From positions 1-7,508 of the forward strand of contig JAJZVS010000187.1 in the NCBI GenBank assembly GCA_021845555.1: DNA of 7,508 nucleotides, written 5' to 3'. A program made the translations under genes and the position numbers. The stretch is from Pseudomonadota bacterium. GTDB lineage: Bacteria; Pseudomonadota; Alphaproteobacteria; Acetobacterales; Acetobacteraceae. Positions 1-7,508 of the stretch are shown piece by piece. The first letter of the stretch is position 1, and each line of letters opens with the position of its first letter. The notes under the pieces were generated by a model. That model ran no database searches. It saw only the letters and a program-made list of their open reading frames with translations, and was not told the origin of the DNA.

Positions 1-756
1 CAGCTGCGCCGTGGTGCGCCGAGCGGGGCGGTGGTGGTCGGCCGGGTGGCGCAGCGCGACGCCGGCCTCGGCCTGGTGGCGATCCGTTTGAACACGCCGG
101 TCGGTGCGACGTTGCCGCATCCCGCGATGGGGGAGAGCGCCTACGCGGTCGGCTCCCTGGTGCTGACGCTGGGCGCGACCGGGGAGGCGCGGCCCACGGC
201 GCAGCTCTGTCTGGTGCATGCCGAGGGACCGGCGCTGCCGGGGGGGCCGCGGTGGTTGATGCTGCACGCCGCCGATCTTGCGATGCCTCCGCAGGCGCCA
301 TACGCGGGAACCGGCGCCGTGGGCGGGCCGGCGCTCGATGCCGCCGGCGGGCTGCTCGGCATCGTCGTGGCCGGGCCCGACGGCGCGCCCGCGGTGGTGC
401 CGCATGCCTCGGTGGCGGCGTTCCTGGCCGGCGTCGCGGCAACCCCGGCGCAGCGCCGCGGCTGGCTCGGTCTCGCGTTGCAGCCGGTGGAGGTGCACGG
501 CCGGTTCGGCCTCGGCACCACGGTCGGCAAGGGCCGGCTGGTGGTCGGCGTGACCGCGGGCGGTCCCGGCGAGCAGGCCGGCATCAAATCCGGCGACACG
601 CTGCTGGCAATCGATGGCAAGCCGATCAACGGCCACGGCGCGCTGCGCGAGTTCCTCGGCCCGGAGCGGGTCGGCACCACGCTCGAACTGCGGCTGAGCC
701 GCGACGGACGTTCCGAGAGCCGTCGCCTGACGATCGCGCCGCAACCCAGCGGGTGA
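1..756 (+). CDS. Trypsin-fold (S1C/HtrA-like) protein with C-terminal PDZ domain, probably catalytically dead; 5' end outside window
   Basis: The frame is open from base 1 to the TGA at 754-756, so the gene very probably begins upstream; the GTG at 31 lies inside the fold and is not a convincing start. The visible part is the second half of a trypsin-like beta-barrel followed by a PDZ domain (about nt 460-740: GWLGLAL, then GEQAGIKSGDTLLAIDGKPI, the HtrA-type PDZ core). The region equivalent to the HtrA active-site loop GNSGGP reads GAVGGP (nt 313-330), with Val (GTG, 319-321) where the nucleophilic Ser should be. The segment equivalent to the catalytic Asp (DLAL-type) reads GLGLVAI, with Gly at the likely Asp position. 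The His region is not in the window. HtrA proteins normally act on misfolded proteins in the envelope; with these substitutions proteolysis is unlikely and a binding role is inferred. The gene is followed after 139 bp by a second protein of the same architecture on the same strand. Confidence 0.75.
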   Translation, partial: QLRRGAPSGAVVVGRVAQRDAGLGLVAIRLNTPVGATLPHPAMGESAYAVGSLVLTLGATGEARPTAQLCLVHAEGPALPGGPRWLMLHAADLAMPPQAPYAGTGAVGGPALDAAGGLLGIVVAGPDGAPAVVPHASVAAFLAGVAATPAQRRGWLGLALQPVEVHGRFGLGTTVGKGRLVVGVTAGGPGEQAGIKSGDTLLAIDGKPINGHGALREFLGPERVGTTLELRLSRDGRSESRRLTIAPQPSG

Positions 757-832
757 GCGGCGCGGCGGGGCCGGCGCCCCACGTTGGCACGAACCCCAAA
801 AGCGCCGATACTCGCGGCTCAAGGCGTCGCGC

Positions 833-888
833 GAGAGACCTCGCCCGCCGTCCGTTCCCGACCCACCGAAGAGCGAGAGACGAGAGAC
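833..888 (+). repeat. Three copies of GAGAGAC in the spacer between the two PDZ genes
   Basis: GAGAGAC occurs at 833-839 and again as a perfect head-to-tail pair at 875-881 and 882-888. The last copy ends 7 nt before the ATG at 896, so its purine-rich sequence may serve as a weak ribosome-binding site; no better Shine-Dalgarno sequence is visible there. The rest of the 757-895 spacer shows no clear promoter or terminator. Confidence 0.45.
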
Positions 889-895
889 ACGCGGC

Positions 896-1870
896 ATGGC
901 CAAGGGCGAGGGCGACATTCCGGCCAATCTGCAACCCGATCCGGCGGATTACGGCTTCGATCTGGTGCGCGCGCTCACCGCGGTGGTGGGGATCAGGTCC
1001 TACGTCCCGGTTGACGCTTTCACCGCCGGCACGCTCGGCACCGAACGCGCCGGCAGCGGCGTGGTGATCCGCGAGTCGGGCCTGGTCGCCACCATCGGCT
1101 ATCTCATCACCGAGGCCGAGACGATCTGGCTCACCTGCGCCGACGGCCGCGCGGTGCCGGGCCATGCGCTCGCGTACGACCAGGAGACCGGGTTCGGCCT
1201 GGTGCAGGCGCTCGGCCGGCTGGGCGTGCCGGCGCTGGAGATCGGCGATTCGGACGCGCTGAAACTCGGCGATCCGGTGGTGCTCGCCGCCTCCGGCGGC
1301 GTGCAGCGGGCGGTGGAGACGCGCATCGTCGGGCGGCAGGAATTCGCCGGCTACTGGGAATACGTGCTGGACGACGCGCTGTTCACCGCGCCGGCGCACC
1401 CGTTCTGGGGCGGCACCGGGCTGATCGGCGCCAACGGCAAGCTGATGGGAATCGGCTCGCTGATCCTCCAGCAGGGCGACGGCAAGGGCCGGCGGCTCGA
1501 CATGAACATGGTCGTGCCGATCGGCCTGCTGGCGCCGATCATCGACGACCTGCTGAGCTACGGCAGGGTGAACCGCCCGGCGCGGCCCTGGCTCGGGATG
1601 TACGTCACCGAGGCGGACGATGCGCTGGTGGTGGGCGGGCTGGCCGACGACGGTCCGGCCGAGCAGGCCGGGCTACGCGCCGGCGACCGCGTTCTCAGCG
1701 TGAACGGCGAGGAGGCCGCCGACCTCGCCGGGTTGTGGCGGCGCATCTGGGCCTCCGGCAGCGCCGGGGCGGAGGTACGGCTGCGGGTGCTGCGCGACGG
1801 CGGGCCGGCCAGCCTGTCGGTGCGCTCCGCCGATCGCGCCAAGTTCCTGAAGGCGCCGAAGCTGCACTGA
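896..1870 (+). CDS. HtrA/S1C-like pseudoprotease with PDZ domain
   Basis: This 324-residue protein aligns along its length with the HtrA (DegP-type) protease plus a single PDZ domain. The first barrel strand is recognisable as GSGVVI (53-58), the substrate-loop region as IGDSDALKLGD (117-126), and the PDZ domain spans about 230-312 (PWLGMYV; AEQAGLRAGDRVLSVNG). All three catalytic positions look replaced. The TNNHV-type His motif reads TIGYL with Tyr69; the catalytic Asp of the SDIAL-type motif is Gly99 (ETGFGLVQ); and GNSGG reads PFWGG, placing Trp171 at the Ser position. No signal peptide or membrane segment is visible at the N-terminus (MAKGEGDIPANLQPDPADYG), so it may be cytoplasmic, unlike most HtrA proteins. 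The ATG at 896 is the first usable start in the frame after an upstream stop. It is probably a diverged duplicate of the preceding gene and may be co-transcribed with it. Peptidase activity is not expected; a peptide-binding or partner-regulating role is inferred. Confidence 0.85.
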   Translation: MAKGEGDIPANLQPDPADYGFDLVRALTAVVGIRSYVPVDAFTAGTLGTERAGSGVVIRESGLVATIGYLITEAETIWLTCADGRAVPGHALAYDQETGFGLVQALGRLGVPALEIGDSDALKLGDPVVLAASGGVQRAVETRIVGRQEFAGYWEYVLDDALFTAPAHPFWGGTGLIGANGKLMGIGSLILQQGDGKGRRLDMNMVVPIGLLAPIIDDLLSYGRVNRPARPWLGMYVTEADDALVVGGLADDGPAEQAGLRAGDRVLSVNGEEAADLAGLWRRIWASGSAGAEVRLRVLRDGGPASLSVRSADRAKFLKAPKLH

Positions 1871-1892
1871 CCGGCCCCGAACCGGGCGGAAG

Positions 1893-2492
1893 TCACGGCA
1901 GGCAGGCGGCGCGCAGCTGCGCGAAGGCGCGCGCGCGGTGGCTGATCGCCTCCTTCGCCTCGGACGCCATTTCCCCGAACGTCTCCGTCGCACCGGTGGG
2001 CTGAAAGATCGGGTCGTAGCCGAAGCCCCGCGTCCCGCGCGGCGGCCAGACCGCGCTTCCCTCCACCCGGCCGAGGAAGGTCGCGGTTTCCCCACCCGGC
2101 CAGGCGAGGCACAGCGCGGCGGTGAACCAGGCGCGGCGGTCGGCGCCGGCGCCGAGTTCCGCGTTCACCCGCGCCATCGCCGGGGCGAAGTCCTTGCCCG
2201 GCCCCGCCCAGCGCGCCGAGAACACGCCCGGCGCGCCGCCCAGCGCGGCCACGCAAAAGCCGGAATCGTCGGCCAGCGCCGGCAGGCCCGCGCCATGCGC
2301 CGCCGCCAGCGCCTTGATCCGCGCGTTGCCGGCGAAATCGGGCGCGGTCTCCTCGGGTTCTGCGAGGCCGAGCGCGCCGGCCGAGATCGCCTCCAGTCCA
2401 TGCGGAGCGAGCAGGGCGGCGATTTCGGCCAGCTTGCCGGGGTTGTGGGTGGCAATCACCAGCCGGGTGCCGCGCTCCAGCCGGCGCGGCAT
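1893..2492 (-). CDS. rdgB: Non-canonical purine NTP pyrophosphatase (RdgB/HAM1, dITP/XTP pyrophosphatase)
   Basis: This 199-residue cytoplasmic enzyme hydrolyses ITP, dITP and XTP to the monophosphate and pyrophosphate, keeping deaminated purines out of DNA and RNA. The family motifs are present in order: THNPGKLAEI (15-24, nucleotide-binding loop), ADDSGF (74-79, with the metal-binding/catalytic Asp pair), FSARWAG (91-97), GFGYDPIF (156-163) and SHRARAF (184-190). The length matches the bacterial family at about 195-205 residues. The ATG at 2492-2490 shares its A with the TGA stop of rph upstream (TGATG), so translation is probably coupled and the two genes form one operon. It converges on the pseudoprotease gene, with only 22 bp between the stop codons and no strong hairpin there. 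All key residues are intact. Confidence 0.96.
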   Translation of the reverse strand: MPRRLERGTRLVIATHNPGKLAEIAALLAPHGLEAISAGALGLAEPEETAPDFAGNARIKALAAAHGAGLPALADDSGFCVAALGGAPGVFSARWAGPGKDFAPAMARVNAELGAGADRRAWFTAALCLAWPGGETATFLGRVEGSAVWPPRGTRGFGYDPIFQPTGATETFGEMASEAKEAISHRARAFAQLRAACLP

Positions 2493-2494
2493 CA
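2490..2494 (-). promoter_or_regulatory. TGATG stop/start overlap coupling rph to rdgB
   Basis: On the minus strand the rph stop TGA (2494-2492) shares one base with the rdgB start ATG (2492-2490). This arrangement usually means ribosomes terminating on the first gene re-initiate on the second. It also fixes the rdgB start, because the first family motif begins about 14 residues further on. Confidence 0.85.
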
Positions 2495-3214
2495 GCCGGC
2501 GGCGTCCAGGCACGCAAGCTGGGCGGCGAACAGGGCGGCGGTGCCGGTGCGGGCGAGCGCGAGCAGGGCGGTGAACTGCGCCTCGCTGAACGGGGCGCGC
2601 TCGGCGGTCGCTTGCAACTCCACCAGCCCGCCGGCGTCGGTCAGCACGAAATTGGCGTCGGCGTCGGCCGAGGAATCTTCCTCGTAATCGAGATCCAGCA
2701 CCGGCACCCCGCCGGCCAGCCCGCAGGACACCGCCGCGACCTGGCCGGTGAGCGGATCGCGCGCCAGCACGTTCATCTTGCGCAGATGACGGAAGGCCAG
2801 CGCCAGCGCGACATAGGCGCCGGTGATGGCCGCGCAGCGGGTGCCGCCGTCGGCGTTCAGCACGTCGCAGTCGAGCGTGACGGACATCTCCCCCATCGCC
2901 TTGCGATCGACCACGGCGCGCAACGACCGGCCGATCAGGCGCTGGATTTCCTGGGTGCGGCCGGATTGCTTGCCGCGCGCGGCCTCGCGCTCGCCGCGCG
3001 TGTGGGTGGCGCGCGGCAGCATGCCGTATTCGGCGGTGACCCAGCCCTGGCCGGAGCCGCGAAGGAACGGCGGCACCCGTCCTTCCACGCTGGCGGCGCA
3101 GAGGACTTCGGTATGGCCCATGCGGATCAGGCAGGAGCCCTCCGCGTGGCGGGCGATGCCGGGGGTGAGGGTGAGGGGGCGAAGCGCGTCGGCGACGCGG
3201 CCAGAGGGGCGCAT
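2492..3214 (-). CDS. rph: Ribonuclease PH (phosphorolytic tRNA 3'-exoribonuclease)
   Basis: RNase PH trims 3' extensions of tRNA precursors, using inorganic phosphate to release nucleoside diphosphates, and works as a hexamer in the cytoplasm. The 240-residue product has the usual family length (about 238-240). The classical landmarks are present: MRPSGR at the N-terminus, AEYGMLPRATHTR (61-73), GRTQEIQRLIGRSLRAVVD (85-103), the phosphate-binding GGTR (123-126), and LDLDYEEDSSADADANFV (173-190), where Asp180 and Asp186 match the catalytic/metal acidic residues. An open frame continues upstream to 3373, but the conserved N-terminus starts at the ATG at 3214. No strong Shine-Dalgarno sequence precedes it. 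It is the first gene of an rph-rdgB operon, transcribed away from the cupin gene. No degenerate positions are seen. Confidence 0.97.
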   Translation of the reverse strand: MRPSGRVADALRPLTLTPGIARHAEGSCLIRMGHTEVLCAASVEGRVPPFLRGSGQGWVTAEYGMLPRATHTRGEREAARGKQSGRTQEIQRLIGRSLRAVVDRKAMGEMSVTLDCDVLNADGGTRCAAITGAYVALALAFRHLRKMNVLARDPLTGQVAAVSCGLAGGVPVLDLDYEEDSSADADANFVLTDAGGLVELQATAERAPFSEAQFTALLALARTGTAALFAAQLACLDAAG

Positions 3215-3414
3215 GGCTGTTGGTATCCGTGAGGTCGGGGGTGATGGGTCCCGGGGAGTTTCGCACGGCGGGGCGGCGGGGGCTATCCGGGGGGGGAAGC
3301 GATCGCCCTCTCGCTGCCGCGCAATGCACCATTGCCGCGCGCACGAGCCCCAGGATAGCGTCCGCAATGACATACCGCCGCGCCTGGCGGCCGAAGCTCG
3401 CAGGGAGACACGCG
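3215..3414. promoter_or_regulatory. Divergent spacer between rph and the cupin gene, with an 8-G run
   Basis: This 200 bp spacer must contain the promoters for both the rph-rdgB operon (-) and the cupin gene (+). The best plus-strand promoter-like pair I see is TTGCCG (3332-3337) and GATAGC (3354-3359), 16 bp apart; it is weak and uncertain. I could not find a convincing minus-strand pair. A run of eight G lies at 3289-3296, followed by the palindrome GCGATCGC at 3299-3306. Confidence 0.35.
3402..3407 (+). promoter_or_regulatory. Ribosome-binding site of the cupin gene
   Basis: AGGGAG lies 7 nt before the ATG at 3415. This decides the start: the frame is open further upstream (from 3220), but no comparable site precedes the earlier start codons, and the extra sequence does not look like cupin. 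Confidence 0.75.
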
Positions 3415-3912
3415 ATGAGTTCCACCCCCAGCCTTACCGATCCCCCCGCCGCGCCGCCGGCCTTGGCGCCCCGCATCTCCCGCACCGAGCAGGCCGAAGC
3501 CATCCGCCCGTTCGGCATCGACATGCGCGTGCTGCTGGATTCCGAAGCCACCGGCGGTGCATTCTCGGCCCTGGTCGCGGAGATCAAGCCCGGGGAGGGG
3601 CCGCCGCCGCACCTTCACCACGATCGCGAGGAGTATTTCTACATCCTGGACGGCAGCTTCCGCCTGTCGGTCGCCGGGCGGGAGGAAACCGTCGGCCCCG
3701 GCACGCTGGTGTTCGTCCCGCGCGACACCGTGCATGCCTTCACCAACATCGGCGCCACGGCGGCGCGGGTGCTGGAATGGACGATCCCCGGCAGCAACGA
3801 ACCCTATTTCCGCGCGGTGCACCGGATGGAACAGGCGGGCGGCTTCGATCCCGCGCGGTTCGCCGAGATCAACCAGGCGTTCTCGACCGAGTTCGTCGCC
3901 CCGCCGGGATAG
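3415..3912 (+). CDS. Single-domain cupin protein, metal site intact
   Basis: This 165-residue protein contains one conserved cupin beta-barrel. Cupin motif 1, G(X)5HXH(X)3-4E(X)6G, spans residues 60-80, with His66, His68 and Glu73 as metal ligands. Motif 2, G(X)5PXG(X)2H(X)3N, spans 96-111, with Asp104 in place of the second Gly, the fourth ligand His107, and Asn111. The complete three-His, one-Glu set means it can bind a metal such as Fe, Mn, Ni or Zn, so a dioxygenase, isomerase or small-molecule sensing role is possible, but the substrate cannot be told from sequence. The N-terminal 25 residues are Pro/Ala-rich and look disordered rather than like a signal peptide, so it is probably cytoplasmic. 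It stands alone: divergent from rph and convergent with prs, whose stop codon is 9 bp away. Confidence 0.88.
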   Translation: MSSTPSLTDPPAAPPALAPRISRTEQAEAIRPFGIDMRVLLDSEATGGAFSALVAEIKPGEGPPPHLHHDREEYFYILDGSFRLSVAGREETVGPGTLVFVPRDTVHAFTNIGATAARVLEWTIPGSNEPYFRAVHRMEQAGGFDPARFAEINQAFSTEFVAPPG

Positions 3913-3921
3913 GCCAGGCCT

Positions 3922-4854
3922 TCAATCGAACAGCGAGCTTACCGAGCTCTCGTCGCTGATCCGCCGCATCGCCTCGGCCAGCAGCGGCGCGATCGTCAGT
4001 TGCCGGATGTTGTGGGCGAGGCGGACCGCCTCGGTCGCCATGATCGAATCGGTGATCGTCATCATCTCGATCGGCGAGGACGCGACGCGCGCCACCGCGC
4101 CGCCCGACAGCACGCCGTGCGTGGTATAGACGCTGGCCGAGCGCGCGCCCTGCTTGATCAGCGCCTCGGCGGCGTTGCACAGCGTGCCGCCGGAATCGAC
4201 GATGTCATCGACCAGGATGCAATCGCGGCCTTCCACGTCGCCGATCACGTTCATCACCTCCGACACGCCGGCCCGTTCGCGCCGCTTGTCGATGATCGCG
4301 AGGTCGCAGTTCAGCCGCGTGGCGATCGCGCGCGCGCGCAGCACGCCGCCCACGTCCGGGGAGACGATCATCACGTCGCGGCCGGCGTAGCGCTCCTGGA
4401 TATCGCGCGAGAACAGCGGCGCGGCATAGAGATTGTCCACCGGGATATCGAAGAAGCCCTGGATCTGCCCGGCGTGCAGATCCATCGTGAGGACCCGGTT
4501 GGCCCCGGCCTCGGTGATCAGGTTCGCCACCAGCTTGGCGGAAATCGGCGTGCGCGGGCCGGATTTGCGGTCCTGCCGGGCGTAGCCGAAATACGGGATC
4601 ACCGCCGTGACCCGCCGCGCCGAGCCGCGCCGCAGGGCATCGAGCGCGATCAGCAGCTCCATCAGGTTGTCGTTGGCGGGGTAGGAGGTGGACTGAATCA
4701 CGAAAACGTCCTCCCCGCGGACGTTCTCGTGGATCTCGACGAACACTTCCATGTCCGCGAAGCGGCGGACCGAGGCGCGGGTGAGCGGCAGGTTCAACGT
4801 GGCGGCGACCGCCTCGGCCAGCGCGCGGTTGCTGTTGCAGGCAACGATCTTCAT
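3922..4854 (-). CDS. prs: Ribose-phosphate pyrophosphokinase (PRPP synthetase, class I)
   Basis: This cytoplasmic enzyme transfers pyrophosphate from ATP to ribose 5-phosphate, giving PRPP for purine, pyrimidine, histidine, tryptophan and NAD synthesis. The 310-residue product matches the family length (about 310-320). Landmarks are FADMEVFVEIHENVRGEDVF (32-51), PYFGYARQDRK (87-97, ATP site), MDLHAGQIQGFF (124-135, with conserved His127), the flexible-loop DKRRERAG (189-196) carrying the catalytic Lys/Arg, and the PRPP-binding signature VDDIVDSGGT (215-224). The N-terminus MKIVACNSNR is typical and supports the ATG at 4854. An in-frame ATG at 4917, preceded by ACAGG, would add 21 Pro-rich residues not typical of the family. 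It is divergent from the beta-oxidation gene and convergent with the cupin gene, so it is probably monocistronic. Confidence 0.97.
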   Translation of the reverse strand: MKIVACNSNRALAEAVAATLNLPLTRASVRRFADMEVFVEIHENVRGEDVFVIQSTSYPANDNLMELLIALDALRRGSARRVTAVIPYFGYARQDRKSGPRTPISAKLVANLITEAGANRVLTMDLHAGQIQGFFDIPVDNLYAAPLFSRDIQERYAGRDVMIVSPDVGGVLRARAIATRLNCDLAIIDKRRERAGVSEVMNVIGDVEGRDCILVDDIVDSGGTLCNAAEALIKQGARSASVYTTHGVLSGGAVARVASSPIEMMTITDSIMATEAVRLAHNIRQLTIAPLLAEAMRRISDESSVSSLFD

Positions 4855-5003
4855 GGCGGGGTCATCCAGGGGGCGCGGGCTGGGGGGGGGAGCGCGAAGG
4901 GCTTCTAGCAACCGCATTGTGACCTGTCCATGAACCCCCCTGCGTGGACGCCCTGGGCCGCACCCCCTATCGTGCCCAAGCATCAAACGACGGGGGAAAT
5001 ACC
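4855..5003. promoter_or_regulatory. Divergent spacer between prs and the beta-oxidation gene, with a 9-G run
   Basis: This 149 bp spacer should hold promoters for both flanking genes. A run of nine G lies at 4882-4890, which reads as C9 in the prs leader about 28 nt before its start codon. For the plus strand, GTGGAC (4944-4949) and TATCGT (4968-4973), 18 bp apart, form a weak promoter-like pair. No riboswitch-like fold or clear operator was recognised. Confidence 0.35.
4992..4997 (+). promoter_or_regulatory. Ribosome-binding site of the hydratase/dehydrogenase gene
   Basis: GGGGGA lies 6 nt before the ATG at 5004. It supports this start over the in-frame upstream start at 4944, which has no such site and would add 20 residues unlike the family. 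Confidence 0.65.
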
Positions 5004-7127
<2,124 letters not shown>

Positions 7128-7143
7128 TGCCACGCTGCCATTG

Positions 7144-7169
7144 CCTCCCCTCCTTTCGCGGAGGGGAGG
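7144..7169. terminator. Perfect 10 bp stem-loop between convergent genes; possible bidirectional terminator or dispersed repeat
   Basis: CCTCCCCTCC (7144-7153) and GGAGGGGAGG (7160-7169) are exact inverted repeats around the 6-nt loop TTTCGC. The element starts 16 bp after the stop of the hydratase/dehydrogenase gene and ends 7 bp from the stop of the convergent hydrolase gene, the expected place for a shared terminator. Neither side is followed by a good T-run (TTGCCGTT on the plus strand, CAATGGCA on the minus strand), so intrinsic termination may be inefficient. It could instead be one copy of a dispersed intergenic palindrome. Confidence 0.6.
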
Positions 7170-7176
7170 TTGCCGT

Positions 7177-7508
7177 TCAGCCCGCCGCGCCGAACGCGGC
7201 GGCGTCCGCCTCCAGCAGCAGGCGCTCGCGGCAGAGCGTGGCGGCGATGGCGGCCCGCCGCGCCGCGTGCGTTCCGGCCTCCGGATAGCGCTCCTCCAGC
7301 GAGGCGCGCGGATCGCCAGCCTTCTCCCGCGCCGCGCGCGTCGGCGCGAAAGCGAGGAAACTGCCATCGCGATCGGCGAGCGCGCCCTCCGGCCAGGGCG
7401 CCGCATAGCGGTTCCAGCCGGTATGCGTGCCGGCCGGCGCGGCGATGTCCGGCAGAAGCACGCCGGCGATCTCGTTGCCGTCCGCATCCACCTGCGGCAC
7501 CAGCACGG
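7177..7508 (-). CDS. C-terminal part of an alpha/beta hydrolase domain-containing protein (Abhydrolase_10-like); 5' end outside window
   Basis: The frame is open from the window's right edge to the stop at 7177-7179, giving about 110 C-terminal residues. The sequence resembles the end of the large alpha/beta hydrolase domain family common in proteobacteria: LVPQVDADGNEIAGVLLPDI, then THTGWNRY, GSFLAFAPTRAAREKAGDPR, SLEERY, and an Ala-rich final helix with RERLLLEADAA. These are the usual family landmarks from memory, in the usual order. The catalytic Ser, Asp and His cannot be placed, since most of the protein lies beyond the window, and the substrate is unknown. It converges on the beta-oxidation gene, with a 49 bp spacer holding a stem-loop. 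Confidence 0.75.
   Translation of the reverse strand, partial: VLVPQVDADGNEIAGVLLPDIAAPAGTHTGWNRYAAPWPEGALADRDGSFLAFAPTRAAREKAGDPRASLEERYPEAGTHAARRAAIAATLCRERLLLEADAAAFGAAG

Noticed and set aside
1871..1892. CCCG/CGGG mini-palindrome between the pseudoprotease and rdgB stop codons, considered as a terminator.
   Set aside because: The stem is only 4 bp with a 3-nt loop and no T-run, so it is too weak to call.
3299..3306. GCGATCGC palindrome next to the G8 run, considered as an operator.
   Set aside because: An 8 bp GC-rich palindrome is expected by chance at this base composition, and no second half-site or repeat is nearby.
3220..3414. Longer N-terminus for the cupin protein starting at 3220.
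   Set aside because: The ATG at 3415 has AGGGAG at ideal spacing, and the upstream codons give a low-complexity Arg/Gly sequence crossing the divergent promoter region.
1893..3587. A 564-codon minus-strand open frame running through rdgB and antiparallel to nothing else obvious.
   Set aside because: Only its last 199 codons are real (rdgB). The upstream part is an Arg/Pro-rich shadow of rph in another frame, as expected at this GC content.
4000..4908. A 302-codon plus-strand frame opposite prs.
   Set aside because: It is the complement shadow of a strongly conserved gene, rich in Asp/His/Arg, with no domain and no ribosome-binding site.

Overview
The window looks like chromosomal DNA from a very GC-rich alphaproteobacterium. 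Codon third positions are almost all G or C, the core proteins are ordinary proteobacterial types, and the adjacent rph-rdgB pair is typical of the class. The protein flavour suggests Rhodospirillales, perhaps Acetobacteraceae, but that is inference; no rRNA or other decisive marker is present. I see no transposase, integrase, CRISPR array, tRNA or rRNA.

Layout. Positions 1-1870 (+) hold two consecutive trypsin-fold (S1C/HtrA-like) plus PDZ proteins, the first cut off by the window edge. Both appear to have lost the protease catalytic residues. Converging on them from the minus strand is a two-gene operon, rph (RNase PH, 2492-3214) followed by rdgB (non-canonical purine NTP pyrophosphatase, 1893-2492), joined by a TGATG stop/start overlap. 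A 200 bp divergent spacer separates rph from a small single-domain cupin (3415-3912, +). The cupin converges, 9 bp away, on prs (ribose-phosphate pyrophosphokinase, 3922-4854, -). A 149 bp divergent spacer separates prs from a 707-residue enoyl-CoA hydratase / 3-hydroxyacyl-CoA dehydrogenase fusion (5004-7127, +). The window ends with a convergent, partial minus-strand gene resembling the C-terminus of alpha/beta hydrolase domain proteins (7177-7508). A perfect 10 bp stem-loop lies between these last two genes.

How the genes fit together. rph, rdgB and prs are nucleotide and RNA housekeeping genes: tRNA 3'-end maturation, clearance of ITP/XTP, and PRPP supply. The fused hydratase/dehydrogenase carries out the two middle steps of fatty-acid beta-oxidation and has no thiolase or acyl-CoA dehydrogenase beside it here. 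The cupin has a complete metal site but no assignable substrate.

The most unusual item is the tandem pair of apparently inactive HtrA-like proteins. They keep the fold landmarks and PDZ domains while the visible catalytic positions are substituted, which suggests a binding, scaffold or regulatory role. The rest is ordinary core genome, with small points of interest in the intergenic regions: G-tracts in both divergent spacers, the stem-loop, and a short repeat.
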